Part shown: one piece after another, positions 23,219 through 35,443 of the stretch
How the letters are laid out: each line of letters opens with the position of its first letter
Numbering within the stretch: position 1 is the first letter of the stretch
Assembly (NCBI GenBank): GCA_964036195.1
Contig: OZ038452.1
Span: 16,548,704-16,612,703 of the forward strand
Length of the DNA: 64,000 nucleotides
DNA from: Sphaerolaimus hirsutus
Lineage: Eukaryota; Nematoda; Chromadorea; Monhysterida; Sphaerolaimidae
Reading direction: 5' to 3'
Notes under the pieces: model-generated
The model's database searches: none
What the model was told of the DNA's origin: nothing
The model's input: the letters and a program-made list of their open reading frames with translations, nothing else
Translations under genes and position numbers: made by a program

Positions 23219-24404
23219 CAGGGTTGGTTTTATAAAAATTCATTTTAGTAAAATTGTATAAAAATTGTATAAAAATTTTATTTTATTTTTATTTTATTCT
23301 TCTTTCATTTTATTTTATTTTATTTTATTCCCAAAAGTCGTTAATAAAATAAAATGACCCATTTTACAAAAATTTTACATTAATTTTACAAAAATTTTAC
23401 AAAAAATCAGAATCATGCATGCAAGGCCAGAAAAATTTCATCATTAGACATTATACATGAAAAACTTGTGACAAATTTTGCCATTACTTGACAAAAGTTG
23501 CATGCAGTAGGTATTGTTAGCTAGCAGCAAGTGTAAACTTACCATTATTGATAACAATGGTTTGCATTTTTTAAAGGACTACTGGTGCCAGTTCCGCAAA
23601 ATGAAAAGTGAGAAGTGAAATGGCGAAGTAATCGAGCAAAGACAAAGTCAGAAAGGCTGAAGGTGGCAGCTTGCCCATTGCGCTTTTACTTCGTCTTTGC
23701 CATTTCACTTCTCACTTTTTATTTTGCGGAAGTGGCCCCTGGACTGTGCTGGGCACATTTGTAAAATATTATGCAAAGTGTCAATTGTCATGACAAATGT
23801 AAAGTAGTGTCAATTGTCATGCAAAATGTCAAGTGTCATGGAAAATGTAAATTGTATAACCAAATCTTAGGTTTTTCTATCCAAATCTTATGTTTATGTA
23901 TCCACATTTGGATACAGAATGTAAGATTTTGATACAAAACATAAGATCTGGATACAATACAGAAGATTTGGATAAAAGAGAAGATTTGGATATAAAACAT
24001 AAGATTTGGATACAATTTGCTTGACAATTGGCACTTTAATTTATTTTTGTCATGACAATTGACACTTTACTAGTTATTTGCCATGACAATTGACACTTTG
24101 CATGGCATTTTTCATGACATTTGAGACTTTACAAAGCTTGGGACCGCTCCCAGTTCCACGAATAAACAGGTAGAAACTCAAGCAACAAGAAAAATATTTT
24201 ACAAATAATATGAAGTTTTATACAATTTTACATAAAATATGAATTTTTATACAATTTTACAAAAATTTTACAAAAATTCGAATTTTTATACAATTTTTAT
24301 TTTTATTTTGAAATTTTCCATTTTATTTTATTTTATTTTATTCTTAAATTTTCCATTTTATTTTTATTTTATTTTTATTTTTTTCTGCGATTTTGCCAAC
24401 CCTG
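23219..24404. mobile_element. hAT-like element, CAGGGTTGG family, 8-bp target duplication
   Basis: The ends are CAGGGTTGGTTTTATAAAA and TTTTGCCAACCCTG. The flanking 8 bp GTCCCGAC is identical at 23211-23218 and 24405-24412. Subterminal AT-rich arrays (TTTTATTTTATTTTA and TTTTACAAAAA) occupy both sides. The core has GTATCCAAATCTTATG-type repeats and CATGACAATTGACACTTT motifs. No transposase ORF. A second full copy is at 58416-59430 and a partial one starts at 63389. CAGGG ends with 8-bp duplications are typical of the hAT superfamily (family knowledge). Confidence 0.9.
23582..23742. mobile_element. CTGGTGCC-ended palindromic MITE nested in the hAT-like element
   Basis: The ends CTGGTGCCAGTTCCGCAAAA and the complement of the right end pair over about 45 bp, including AAGTGAGAAGTGAAATGG. 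The equivalent place in the 58416-59430 copy (about 58765) reads GGACTACTGGAGTGTGCTGG and is empty. Confidence 0.85.
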
Positions 24405-24647
24405 GTCCCGACCTGAAAACTCAACATACTCAAACAGCATCAAAATTGGGCCAGGGACAAGCGATTGAGAAGCAACAAATTTATGGTGGACCCCCAGCCT
24501 CCTATTTCTCTATGGTGAAAAGTCTCAATTATTCTGGCCGCTAGTGTACATTTGTACGCAAAGTGGTTTGTCGCAATAAAATGAATAACTCGTCGCAAAT
24601 AAATACGATGAATGGTTTTATTTATGTATTTATAACGTGCTTACACA

Positions 24648-24894
24648 CACTAGTTTTCTACCAAAATTTCAGAATTTTTGGAAAACTAATAAATCAGCTT
24701 TGAACGCATTTGAGCTTATCTCCGTTAGTCGTTTGCTAATAAGTTAGCTGACGAGTGTTACTAATCAGTTAGCTGACGAGTATTCTATCTCCATCGGCAG
24801 TTTTTAATTAACAGACACCTCGTTCTGGTAAACTCAAATGCGTTTCAACCTGGTTTATGAGCTGTACAATTTTCGATAGAAAACTAGTGTGTGA
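24648..24894. mobile_element. CACACTAGTTTTC palindromic MITE
   Basis: The ends ACACACTAGTTTTCT and AGAAAACTAGTGTGTG pair, and the interior GCTTTGAACGCATTTGAG matches the copy in intron 3 of the LAPTM-like gene. Confidence 0.8.
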
Positions 24895-25951
24895 AGAACC
24901 AATGTTAAAATTTTTGTGCATAGTAAATAAATACATCAAGACCAACGTATCGATAAAAATTGACACAAATTTGGGCACGGAGCCGGAGGCAACAGTGTAA
25001 AAACTATTTCGTGTTGCTTAAATAAAAAGTACGATAAAGTACTGAGTTCAATCAAGCACGTTTACAAATTCTCCAAAAAAGAACGACAGATTAACGACAT
25101 ATATTTTGAAAGTATCAGCCAGCGTACAGAAAGCACATACTCGCATTGTTAAATTGGGTCATTTGGAAAAACTTCAATACATTTAATGACCCAAAATTTT
25201 AAAAAAATGTCTCAAAATTTTGGAAAGGTATTTACGCTTACCCTTTCCAAAGATACCAAAATTTTAGGGTAATTTGGTAGATCCTGGGTTATTGAAAAAA
25301 TTAATTATTTGGATTTTCCAGGGTAACAAATTTAACATTTACCTGAGTGGAGTGAAAATGTGTCTCTTTTTATGATCCTAAGTAAGTTATTTTTCCTATG
25401 CTTTCTGTACTTGGGCAGTGCGTAAATTTGGTAAATTTGAAATAAAAAATAAATACTTTACGCTTACACATGGTTAAAAAAGCTAAGTGCTTTGAACAAC
25501 AACAACGATGTGTAAAAATGACAGGAGATACACGCAAGTCAAACTTATTCAATCACATTAGAATTCTCTAACATATCATCACTCATATTAATCACATCCA
25601 TGTTTATTTACAAAAATATGCTACAAATTAGGCCAGGGACGTACGTTTCCAGGATTTTTTAATAGGGACCGTAAAACAGTTTTGAACCTAAGAACAGGTT
25701 TCTTGGAGGTATCGCAAACTTGGTGACCCCTGTTTCCAATTGATAGCAGCTCAAAACTCGCCCAAATAACAATCCATCAAAGACGCCGAAAGTTAGACCC
25801 ATACACCAGTGAAGATTCATATTAATTATCTCATTTAAATTTCACAGAACTGGGAAGGCATCTCATGATTTATGCAGCCGTGGACTCGCCGTAAAATGTA
25901 GCCTGCGTTGAATGAACGGTTGAGGAGGCAAACGGGGAATACGGCTGTTAG
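24895..25951. other. AT-rich intergenic sequence
   Basis: No gene recognised. TTTACGCTTACCCTTTCC at about 25230 and TTTACGCTTACACATGG at about 25458 resemble the CAGAGTTG-family motif, so a degraded copy may lie here. Confidence 0.4.
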
Positions 25952-26369
25952 CAGGGACGTAGCCAGGACTTTTGAGCGGGGGGGGGTGATTTATATACGG
26001 AGCCCGGCGAACGGGGGGGGGGGGGCGGCGACCCCCCTAAAATTTTACCCCTGTAGTAAAGGAATGGCGCCATTAGTAGGCGCCACGCCATAGCGCCACT
26101 GGCGTTGGAATTGACGCCAAAACAGCAGTATATGTCTGTATTTCACAGGCATATACAGCGACATGGACAGGAATTGAGTCCATTATTACTGACTTGAGGC
26201 TGCGAGACTAGGCAGCCGAAAATAGATGTTGCGTGAAGGGAATATGCGCGGTCGCGCGCGAAATTTCGACAAAATCGTCTTCTGGAAGTGCCATTTTTGG
26301 CACATTTCTTGGTCCGACCCGGGAAGGGGGGGCAGCCGCCCCCCCCCCGCCCGTCTGGCTACGCCCTTG
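25952..26369. mobile_element. hAT-like MITE, CAGGGACGTAGCC family, 8-bp target duplication
   Basis: The ends CAGGGACGTAGCCAGGA and the complement of GTCTGGCTACGCCCTTG are inverted repeats. GCTGTTAG is repeated exactly at 25944-25951 and 26370-26377. The interior contains G runs and GGCGCC words. Related pieces are at 28880-28985 and 63498-63864. Confidence 0.9.
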
Positions 26370-26377
26370 GCTGTTAG

Positions 26378-26781
26378 GAATGCCATTCTGAGTTTTTCAA
26401 AAAAAAATGTTGTTGAAAAAATAAGCATCGAAACTGTTGTTGTTAAAAATATAACAACATCAGTTGACATTTTTTACCTTTTAACATTACTTTGGGGTTG
26501 TTTTCATTGATAGTGGCAAACTTTCCATTTCTGCATGCTACCAGTGCTTGGCACGTTTTTCAAGGCAAAAAACCCGCAAAAAATACGTTTTTAATGAAAA
26601 AAACAAAATTTTCCCATCTGAAGTGGGGCCCGCGGCAGACACACAGGCGTCAGTGGGTCTGTGCCGGTGCAGATGCAAACCCGGTGCACATGTAGGCCAA
26701 ATTTCCCGCGTTTTTCCATAACACTGATATTTTTAAAGTAAATCGGTCCTCGTACTACCGATGCTCTACAAAATACACCGA
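26378..26781. other. Intergenic, nothing recognised
   Basis: No gene or repeat boundary is seen. Confidence 0.4.
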
Positions 26782-27370
26782 ATGGCGTGTAGGGTTCAAA
26801 CGGGATCCCGATCCCGAATCCCGAGAAATTTCGGGATTTTGTGGTCCCGATCCCGATCCCGAAATTTTAAAAAGCCAATCCCGATCCCGACCCGAGGTTT
26901 TCAAAATCCCAATCCAGATCCCGAAAAAAATGCCCCAATCCCGATCCCGGAAAATTTCAAAGGACCATTTTGTATGTAGTTTGCAAAAAAATTGCGTGCA
27001 AGCGCGCATTTGCCCACCTCCCTCTATTTCTCTGTTGCGTGGGGATGCACACCACTGCAAATGGACTCGATACAGTGCCCATTACCATAGTTGAAGGTTA
27101 ATACACATGCATATATGTCACTGGAGGCCAATTTGGATCCAACGTTTCTGGCATCCATTGTTTTTGGTGTTTTGGGTCATTTTGTGAAATGTCAGGAAAA
27201 AACCACACTGAAAACCAATTTTTTGGGCCTAAATCCCGATCCCGAAAAAACGCCAATCCCGATCCCGATCCCGAAAGGTCAATCCCGATCCCGAAATCTC
27301 AAAAAGCCAATCCCGATCCCGAATGGCCAATCCCGATCCCGAAATTTCAAAAACCAATCCCGATCCCGAT

Positions 27371-28773
27371 TAGGGATGGCCAAGGGTTTTTTTCAAAGGG
27401 TTTTTTTATAAAAAAACGTTTTATTAAAAAAACCGACCATCAAAACCGTTTTTTTAAAACCTCGGCCAAAATTTTTAGTACTAAGCACTAGGTATTTTGC
27501 AATTTCTTTGCGCGCAAGTTCACCTGCACTTTAGCATTTGTGGTGGTTTTCATTTGTTTTGGAGCATTTTTAGCACTAAAGGTTCCATTTGTTTGTGCTA
27601 TTATGTCATAATAAGCCATGATATGTAAGTGTAGTATATAATATACAGCTGATGTGCCCCCATATACTTGTACAGTGTGAAACACCACTGCCAATGTGTT
27701 AGCCTGCTCTTATATCCTTATTTAAGCACTTTTCCACACCCAACATCACAAAGTCATGAATGTTCGACAAAAGGCGATATCCGTAATAAGTCGACATAAA
27801 ACAGATATTTTTGACAGAAATCACCACTTATAATGCTATCCCATGGCTCTAAAGGCATTCTATGGCTATATATAACATCACAAAGTACTGTCACCTGTCT
27901 GATTTACCTGTATCTGTGGACTCATGACTAGGGATGGCAAGCGCTTTTTTTTAAGCGCTTTTTTTTTAAAAAACGCCGCTTTTTTTAAAAAAAAAGCGCT
28001 AGGGTCCCAGCGCTTTTTTTAAAAAAAAAGCGCTGGCAAAAAATTTTGTACTTATGCACTAGGTATTTTGCTATTTTTTGTGTGCACGCGCAAAATTTCA
28101 CATGCAAATTACCACTGGTGACTGTTTTCATTGGTTTTGTGGCATTTTTAGTGTCATTGCTTCTATCCCTGCATGCTATCATGTAATAATAAGTTGTGAT
28201 ATGTTAAGTGTAGTATAGAATATTCAGCCAATGTGCTCCCAAATACTTCAACAGTGGGGAACATTAGTCTCAATGTATTAGCCTTCTCTTATAGCCTTAT
28301 TTATAAGCACTATTTCATGCCTAACTTCACTCGAAGTCATGAAACATTCGCAAACTGCGATATACATAATGAGTCAACATAAAAAGTAATTTTTTTGGCA
28401 GAAATCACCACTGATCATGTTATCCAATGACTACACAGCCATTATATGGCTATATATCATCACAAGTACTGCCACTTGTCTGATATACCTGTATATATTG
28501 ATACAGAACCATATTTGGGAGGTTTTTAGGGAACGTCTCAAGATTTTTTGAAAAAAAGCGAAAAAAGCGCGTTTTTTTTAAAAAAAGCGCTTTTTTTTAA
28601 AAAAAAGCGGGGCCGTTAAAAAAAGCGCTTTTTTCCATCCCTACTCATGACCATATCTGGGAGCTTTTGAGAAAAAAAACGGTTTTATTTTAAAATAAAA
28701 CCGTTTTTGAAAAAAACGTTGTTTTCAAAAAAAAAACCTGTCGTTGAAAAAAAACTTTTTTCGGCCATCCCTA
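27371..28773. mobile_element. hAT-like element, TAGGGATGGCC ends; middle of the nest
   Basis: The ends TAGGGATGGCCAAGGG and TCGGCCATCCCTA are flanked by identical ATCCCGAT at 27363-27370 and 28774-28781. The target lies in the ATCCCG array of the outer element. Subterminal parts are runs of T and A with GGTTTT/AAAACC. The interior is related to the nested element at 27929-28643 (shared CACTAGGTATTTTGC and GTCATAATAAG-like stretches). Confidence 0.92.
27929..28643. mobile_element. hAT-like element, TAGGGATGGCAAGCGC ends; innermost of the nest
   Basis: The ends TAGGGATGGCAAGCGC and GCGCTTTTTTCCATCCCTA are flanked by identical CTCATGAC at 27921-27928 and 28644-28651. The subterminal arrays are AAAAAGCGCTTTTT motifs. 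The interior is homologous, in reverse orientation, to the two outer parts of the large element at 35693-43353. Confidence 0.92.
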
Positions 28774-28879
28774 ATCCCGATCCCGAAAAGTCAATCCCGT
28801 TTGAACCCTAATGGCGTGCCCGTCGCTCTATGTGTATGTATATTATATTATTATGTTATATTTACATACATATCAGCGA

Positions 28880-28990
28880 TTCCTTCACCACGTAGGTAAA
28901 ATTTGGGGGGCTGAGCCACCCCCCCCCCCGTTCACCGGGCTTAGTAAACAAACAGACCCCCGCTCCAATCCAGGATGTCCCTGCGCCCCC
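28880..28990. repeat. Fragment of the CAGGGACGTAGCC family
   Basis: GTAGGTAAAATTTGGGG, GTTCACCGGGCTTAGTAAAC and CAGGATGTCCCTG follow the order seen at 63775-63864. Only this end is present. Confidence 0.6.
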
Positions 28991-29006
28991 TACATGTGAA
29001 CCGGGT

Positions 29007-31803
29007 TTACATGCGCACCGTTTTCTCGCGGGGTCGGCCTTGTGTAAAAATCCAACTCACGCGGTGGTCGGCGGCCGCATCAACGTCACTGTCGCTCGAG
29101 TCCTTGTCGTCGCCGACGGAGCACTTGTGCTGGGGCAAGTGGTCGCCGCCGCTGCCGGTCAACTGGCCGAAGCAGGGCGAGCACACGCGCACCGGCTTGT
29201 GGTCCACCTCGGGCAGCAGGAAGCGGTAGTTGGTGCACGCGTTGCACGCGACCGCGCCGCACTTGCGGCAGTGGTGTCGACGGGAGATCAGCGTGAATTC
29301 CGTCTTGTCGCATACCATGCATCTGCGTCGCCGCAACCGAGTAGTCGACCGCTCAGCGGCGTTTGTAATGCAACATATAATGTTCCGCACTTGAATGTTC
29401 AGCGTCCGAATAGTGCGGGAACAAGCTACCGTTTGTTTGAAGGGTACAAAATCAGTCACACGGCTCCCCAACCAAAAACGGCCACATATCTATCTATACT
29501 GAGACAAAATTTTGGTACCATCCCCTGAGCCTCAGCCCCCCCCCCCAAATCGCCCAGCTACCTATCTATATGGAGCAAATATCGTATTCACAAACTCGGT
29601 AGAAGATTTCGTCTTTGACTCACTTGGTGGCGCCGCCGTCGGGCACCCACACGGCGGCCAGCTGCGTGGCGGTGGGCCGCTGCTTACCCGTTTTGGCGAG
29701 GAGTTCGTCGACGCAGCGGCCGATGTGCTCCATCCACTCGCGCTTCTCGGTCGCCGTGGCCGCGTAGACGGCGAACGACTTGCGCGGCGTGCGGATCAGC
29801 CAGCCGTTGCTCAGCGCTGTGGAAAACAAACAATATAAATGTGGAGAAAGATGCGATGCGGTAGACGAAGATGCGAAGTAGACGCATCACATAGGCACTA
29901 GGTTGCTGTAGGGTTCAAACGAGATTGACTTTTCGGGATTGGAATTGGTTTTTTGAGATTTCGGGATCGGGATTGGCCTTTCAGGATCAGGATCGGGATT
30001 GGCTTTTTGAGATTTCGGGATCGGGATTGACCTGTCGGGATCGGGATTGGCTTTTTTTCGGGATCGGGATTTAGGCCTAAAAATTGGTTTTTAGGGGGGT
30101 TTTCCTGACATTTCACAAAATGACCCAAAACACCAAAAACAATGGATGCCAGAAACGTTGGATTAAATTGGCATTCAAAACAATGCTATAGATTCATTTA
30201 GGCACTGCGAAATGGGCTGCCTGGCATTGTCATCCACACCACTGTCTTCCATATATGCATGTATATTAACCTTAAACTATGGTAATGGGCTCGAGTCCAT
30301 TTGTAGTGGTGTCCATGCCCACGCAACAGAAATATAGAGGGCGCTCTTTGCGGAAATGCGCGCTTGCGTGCAAATTTTTTGCAAACTGCATACAAAATGG
30401 TCCTTTAAAAGTGCCATTTCTGGCACCTTTTGTGACTGTGAATTTTTCCGGGATCGGGATTGGGATTTTCAAAGTCTCGGGATTGACTTTTTCAAATTTC
30501 GGGATCGGGATCACAAAATCCCGAAATTTCTCGGGATTCGGGATCGGGATCCCATTTGAACCCTAGGTTGCTGCCGGTAAAATCTTTTTGCCAAATTTGG
30601 ATGGGATTTGATTGAGTTTACTCAAATTAGGTGTCCATTAACTAGAGATGGAGATAAGGTTTCTAAAACAAATCGTAGCTTTTTAGAAAAGCTGAGATAG
30701 CATTATAAATGTGATATCTATAAAAAAAAACATTTTCATGTTAATGCGTTTGTATATCGTGTCATCAAATATTGTGCCCATACACACCGAAATTTGGAAT
30801 TTTCTAGTAATTTTTATTGAAATTTGGAAAATACGCATAGGAGCCGAAGGGCAGTAGCAAAATGAAATGCCGAGAGGACAAAGGTAGCCAAGTATCATGC
30901 ACGCACCTGGAGTGTCGGGCACATCCTGCAGACACACATCCTCGAGCGCGATCACATGCTGCTTATTGTATTTTTTCTTCGCCACAATTATGTTCCCGTA
31001 GACGAGAATGTCATTGAACAAAAAGAACTGTCGTCTCTTCGGCTTTTTTCGGCAAACTTTCAGCAATCTGCCTGAACAAGAAAGGTGAATGATTAGGCAT
31101 TACCAAGACAACCGAACAGTCGTTTTGACGTTTGCCATTGACTGGAACAAGGGCTTTCAAAGGACAGAGTTTCAAAGAAAGTTTGAAGTGATATGTATTT
31201 ATTTGTGAAATTCGCTTGAAGTTTTTTTTGTTGAAGTTTTGTTTGAAGTTTTCCAAAACAGGCTTACATTCAATAGATTTTTTGTTCCTGCATTTAAACC
31301 GTCCGCTTAAAAGTCGACAAGTCAAAAATTTCTAAAATTGAGTTGAGCATAGAAACAGCGGCATATAGAATTAGTCCCGCAAATCTTTCATTACTTTCTA
31401 ATTCTTTCGGCTCAGTTGCCCCTTTTTAATGTTATACTTTGACACTTCTGGACAATTGTCAAAAAAAATTCAGCAAGACGAGAAGAGTCCATGCATCAGA
31501 GTAACAGGAAATTCGAATTTATTTGGCAGTCGCTAACATCCCACGGAAGGGTATTCAACACAAGATCCGCAACAAAATCTCATAATCGATGACTGAAACA
31601 CAAAAATTAACGGAGCAACTCACCCTCGCCGACGAGCACGCGTCCAGGAACAGCGAGCGCCTTGCCACCGGCACCGAAACATTGCTCCACGTTGGCGATT
31701 CGAACTGCATTCACCTCCGTTCCCACTGAGTGCAAATAGTTGACTAGTCCGCAGTTTAAAACGTGGAAAAAGACTTCAGAAACTGACCTAATCGATCGAC
31801 CAT
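29007..31803 (-). CDS. PLEKHF: Phafin (pleckstrin homology and FYVE domain-containing protein F) homologue, five exons, about 263 aa
   Basis: Minus-strand exons: 31803-31788 (MVDRL plus one base), 31725-31624, 31071-30907, 29816-29624 and 29322-29007. Donors are gtcagt, gtgagt, gtgcgt and gtgagt, and all phases agree. The start MVDRL is the same as in vertebrate phafins. RKKPKRRQFFLFNDILVYGN and NGWLIRTPRKSFAVYAATAT form the PH domain (about residues 38-140). CMVCDKTEF, SRRHHCRKCG and VRVC form the FYVE zinc finger (about 160-212). The tail is acidic (DKDSSDSDVD). Phafins bind phosphatidylinositol 3-phosphate on endosomes and act in endosome fusion and autophagy (family knowledge). Whether it is PLEKHF1 or PLEKHF2 cannot be said. 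The last exon may read through to the stop at 29007. Alternatively, a strong donor CGC|gtgagt at 29061/29060 may lead to a further exon that I did not find. Confidence 0.93.
29909..30565. mobile_element. hAT-like element with CGGGAT arrays in phafin intron 3
   Basis: The ends TAGGGTTCAAACGAGATTG and the complement of CCCATTTGAACCCTA are flanked by identical GGTTGCTG at 29901-29908 and 30566-30573. It is a shorter relative of the outer element at 26790 and shares its core (GGTAATGGGCTCGAGTCC). Confidence 0.92.
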
Positions 31804-32365
31804 GACGGCAAACGATGCGCCCACTGATGTGTCACCAGTCGCACTATTTTTTTATTTACAAAATGATAAAACATTTGTACATCGTATACAGGATTTGTTT
31901 TGACCCAGGGAGGCCAACCGGGTGTACTTATTGACTCTCACGGTAAAATATTTAGTGAACAGGAACTACCAACATTGCCGTAATTACACAATATTTTTTC
32001 ACAATCAGTAGTCCATTTGTTACCAGTCTATCCACAAACGACGTGTACAATTGACACGACTGAAAATGTTATCATTTTTCCTAATATCTGAAAACCATAC
32101 CCCTATTGGATGGCTTCCGTATGTAGTCTTGGCAGATTGCCAAAACAGCCGTTTGGATACATCTATCTGCAAATATAAATGTAATTAGCCTGCCGGCCGA
32201 GATTAGCGACCATTTGCGGTCGCTTAGTCGCATTCCGTGGGCATTATTGGTGACGCGGAACGAAAACCTACGTCTTTTAGTCTCGATCGTACCATATCCA
32301 ATTGTATCCAATAAAAACTTGGATTACATACATGTCTCGAACCCCACTACTTAAATACAATACGC
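31804..32365. other. 5' flank of the phafin gene, nothing recognised
   Basis: This should hold the phafin promoter. No core element is distinct enough to call. Confidence 0.4.
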
Positions 32366-32373
32366 CTCCCGGG

Positions 32374-33307
32374 TAGTGATGTAAAGGCACCGGGGCACCG
32401 GTGCCCCGGTGCTGGGCACCGAAGGGCACCAGCACCGGTGCTGGTGCGGTGCCATTGCAATCTTCAGGGGTGCCATGCCGGTGCCGGTGCCATTTTTTTC
32501 TGAATAGCACCGGTGCCGGTGCGGTGCGGTGCCATTTTTTTGCCGGTGCCAAAGGTGCTGGCACCAGGGCAAAGTAAAAGGCACCGGGAAAGGCACCGGC
32601 CAAGGCTTCATGTGCTGTGCAATTTTGTCCATAGTATGTGCTTATTCATATTTCAAAAAACAGCGATATATTTACCCAACCGTTTTTGCCTATTTTGTAA
32701 CCCTCCCATCAAATAAATATACCTACTGTGAAATCCATTATACCCGATATATATCTGATGAGCGAATCTAAGATTTTGTTGTATTTTAAATCATTTTTAT
32801 ATTTTATATTTATCAAAATTTTTGTTCAAAATTTGTTGTCAGTTTATGACAGAGATAGTTCCATTCTCTGTACAGCAACGACTCCGATGAGTAGACAATG
32901 GTGGCTATGGACATTGTAGTGAATTAAATATTTTATCTTTCATTTGTAATCATTGTAATTGCTTCATAAAAGTGATTGCCACATCATTCTGATCATTTTA
33001 AGTGCTCAACCATCAAAATCGGTTGAAAATTCATGGAAATATGCACTTCCAAAGGTGAGACCACTGAGAAACTGCCCGATATTTACTTCAGAAATTCCAG
33101 CCCGGTGCGGTGCCTTTCGGTGCTAGCACCGGCAACCCGCCGGTGCCCTTCGGTGCCGGTGCCATTTTTTCCAAAAGGCACCGGTGCCGGTGCGGTGCGG
33201 TGCCATTTTCTGGCCGGTGCCCCAGGGTGCCAGGTGCCCTTTTCATGCGTTGGCAAAGGTGCCGGTGCGGTGCGGTGCCATTTTTCCCGGTGCCTTTAAC
33301 ATCACTA
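32374..33307. mobile_element. hAT-like element with GGCACCGG/GGTGCC arrays
   Basis: The ends TAGTGATGTAAAGGCACCGG and the complement of GGTGCCTTTAACATCACTA are flanked by identical CTCCCGGG at 32366-32373 and 33308-33315. Arrays of CACCGGTGCCGGTGC motifs occupy 32385-32605 and 33100-33300, with an AT-rich core of about 490 bp. The TAGTGATGTAAA tip is shared with the GGCGCC elements, but the array motif is different. Confidence 0.92.
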
Positions 33308-33315
33308 CTCCCGGG

Positions 33316-35443
33316 TTGACGGTCTGCCAGGCAAATTACACTTTCCGTCCCGTTTGGCACGCCGCCAGTTTGCGCTTGGGAAGGTTCTTTTGGCGTTGAC
33401 CCCGCCTTGATGATGAACTCAGGTCGGGGTTGGTGGCGGAATGGATCAAAGTGTGAATGCCATGGGATTAAGTTTGCACTTTGTCAGGATTACCTCGTAG
33501 TTTCGGATTTGTCTTGCTCACATTGTGTGGTGGACTAATTACTCAGTGTAAAAAATAAAAATAATCTGCCCTTATGCTGGTGTCGGCATGCCTTTATCTC
33601 GCCGAGATTACTTTTAGCTGCCAGCATAGTCAAACGGATTAGAAATTATTTGATGATTGAATTTAGTTCAACACGGATGTGTTATCTATAATTGGTGTTT
33701 CATGGTTCCAATTAAGTTTAATTTCATTTTATAATTTCAAAAATTGAGTGAAACACGGAAACGGTATTTGGAATTTGCTTCAGAATATATTTATTTATAA
33801 ATTATACTTTCAAATTTGGATCCGTGCGGAACAATGCTACTTGACAAAAATTCTTTGAAATTTATTTACCGTATTTCCTCGAAATACCCCTCCCCAGTAG
33901 AAGTACTCCCCAGTAGAAGAGATGACAATTTAGTACTGGAATTTCAAAAAATTTCTGGCTAAATAATAAGCCCCCTTCGAAATACGGTAGATTTTCTTGT
34001 CCTTGTGTTCTTGAAAGTATTTCTTTTCAACTTTCAGTTTGTTTTTACCAGAATTAAATTTTTTACAACTGAAACGCATTTAAGTGGAGCAATTATTAAG
34101 AAACGCGGCAATATTATCTCCATCGAATGGGTGGTTAATCCCCTTCGCATTCAACCTTTGATCCATTCCGATGCCAAATTGGTGCCATGACGTGAATTCA
34201 TTCAGCGCAATTAATCTAGGTATGTGCAATGTGGGGGTCGTGTAATCGAGTAGAAATCGACCACACACACGCAATTCAGCCAGCGTAATGGAAACCAATA
34301 TTTGACCTTTCCCGAGCGCGACCCAAGCCGAGCAACAGACGGGACGGAAACTATCGTCAACCGTTGGCCACTACACTCCGCGCAGAAATTTCTGTTTTTT
34401 TTCTTCAGCTAAACAACCAGACGAAGAGACCCCATACGGGAACTCGGCAGCCAGCCAAAAACAGCCGGCTGATAATTGTTACGAAATCGATTAAATAAAA
34501 TAGGTTGAAAATCGGTATATAACCATCTATATTGACGAAAATAGCGAAAATACCTCTCTGCACCTCAAAATATGTGTGTTCCATGCGAAATGTAAGATAT
34601 ATAGCAATTAAACTTCATTGTTGAGCCGCACACAAAAATGACACGCCTGACCGAAAATGCGTGCTCAGCGCTCGCGGGCATTCACACCAAAGTGGGCGGA
34701 GCTTATGCAGACCGGCGCATGCAAAGCAAAATATCTGCGCGCTCTGTACACATATTATGAAATCGCAAACCAAAATCTGGGCATATCAAAAGTGAGAGCA
34801 GTGTACAAAAAAGTAGTGGGATGTGCAAATTTTGTTTACCATTCCAACAGGTACATTTCATTGTTGTGTGTAGTCAATCAGTTGTTCTGATAACTCTTGG
34901 CTAAATGACAGCATGTATAAAAAACAATTCAAATGCTACCAGCGGAAATACATAAAATAAAAAAAATTTAATATAAATACTTTAAATTGTGAAAACAGTG
35001 GTGTTTTCATGTGCTCTTATGGTGGCAGCACTTTGCTTGCACTAAAATACCAGTATTTTAACAACTCTGGTTCCTACCCAATTTGACACCCAGGAAACAT
35101 ACAATACCCAGAAAAATACTTAAGCACACACATATGCAATTACGAACCCCCCTCAATTTAACGCGCCAATGACGAAAATACTTTTAGTTTTACACAGGTA
35201 CTGGGCAAAAAGTATTTAACTTCGGTTCCTTTTTTTTCGAAACACCCCCACCCCCTGAAAATGAGCACTATGAATTAATAGACCACACTCGAAATACCGC
35301 CCCCCCCCCAATGAGTGTAAATGACAAAAGCTGCGGTTTGTTATCGAGGCAAGGCAGAGCACACATTAAAACAATGACTGTTATGTTAGAACAGGGTTTT
35401 TACCATATAAGGCAGTTATTTTCTGCATACGTCGCACACAAAT
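33316..35443. other. Gene-free stretch with one short MITE
   Basis: No gene recognised. A short CCGTATTTCCTCG MITE is at 33867-33989. At 35225-35440 there is degraded family-like sequence with C runs (TTTCGAAACACCCCC and TCGAAATACCGCC). Confidence 0.45.
33867..33989. mobile_element. CCGTATTTCCTCG MITE, short copy 11
   Basis: TA|CCGTATTTCCTCGAAATACC at the left and TTCGAAATACGG|TA at the right, with little between. Confidence 0.75.

Larger units (their letters stand above)
26790..28810. mobile_element. hAT-like element, TAGGGTTCAAAC ends with ATCCCG arrays; outermost of a threefold nest
   Basis: The ends TAGGGTTCAAAC and GTTTGAACCCTA are flanked by identical ATGGCGTG at 26782-26789 and 28811-28818. 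Subterminal arrays of GATCCC/ATCCCGA occupy 26800-26960 and 27230-27370. The element is interrupted by the one at 27371-28773. Frames reading RSRSRN or PIPIP repeats come from the array and are not genes. Confidence 0.92.

Noticed and set aside
23828-24010. GTATCCAAATCTTATG repeats suspected as a CRISPR-like array
   Set aside because: Units are irregular, occur in both orientations and lie in the core of a hAT-like element in a eukaryotic genome.
24239-24544. Open frame rich in Phe/Ile/Tyr (also 59265-59465)
   Set aside because: It is a translation of the TTTTATTTTA arrays in CAGGGTTGG elements.
26755-27491. RSRSRN / PIPIPK repeat proteins on both strands (also 29898-30128 and 30272-30566)
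   Set aside because: They are translations of the ATCCCG arrays of hAT-like elements.
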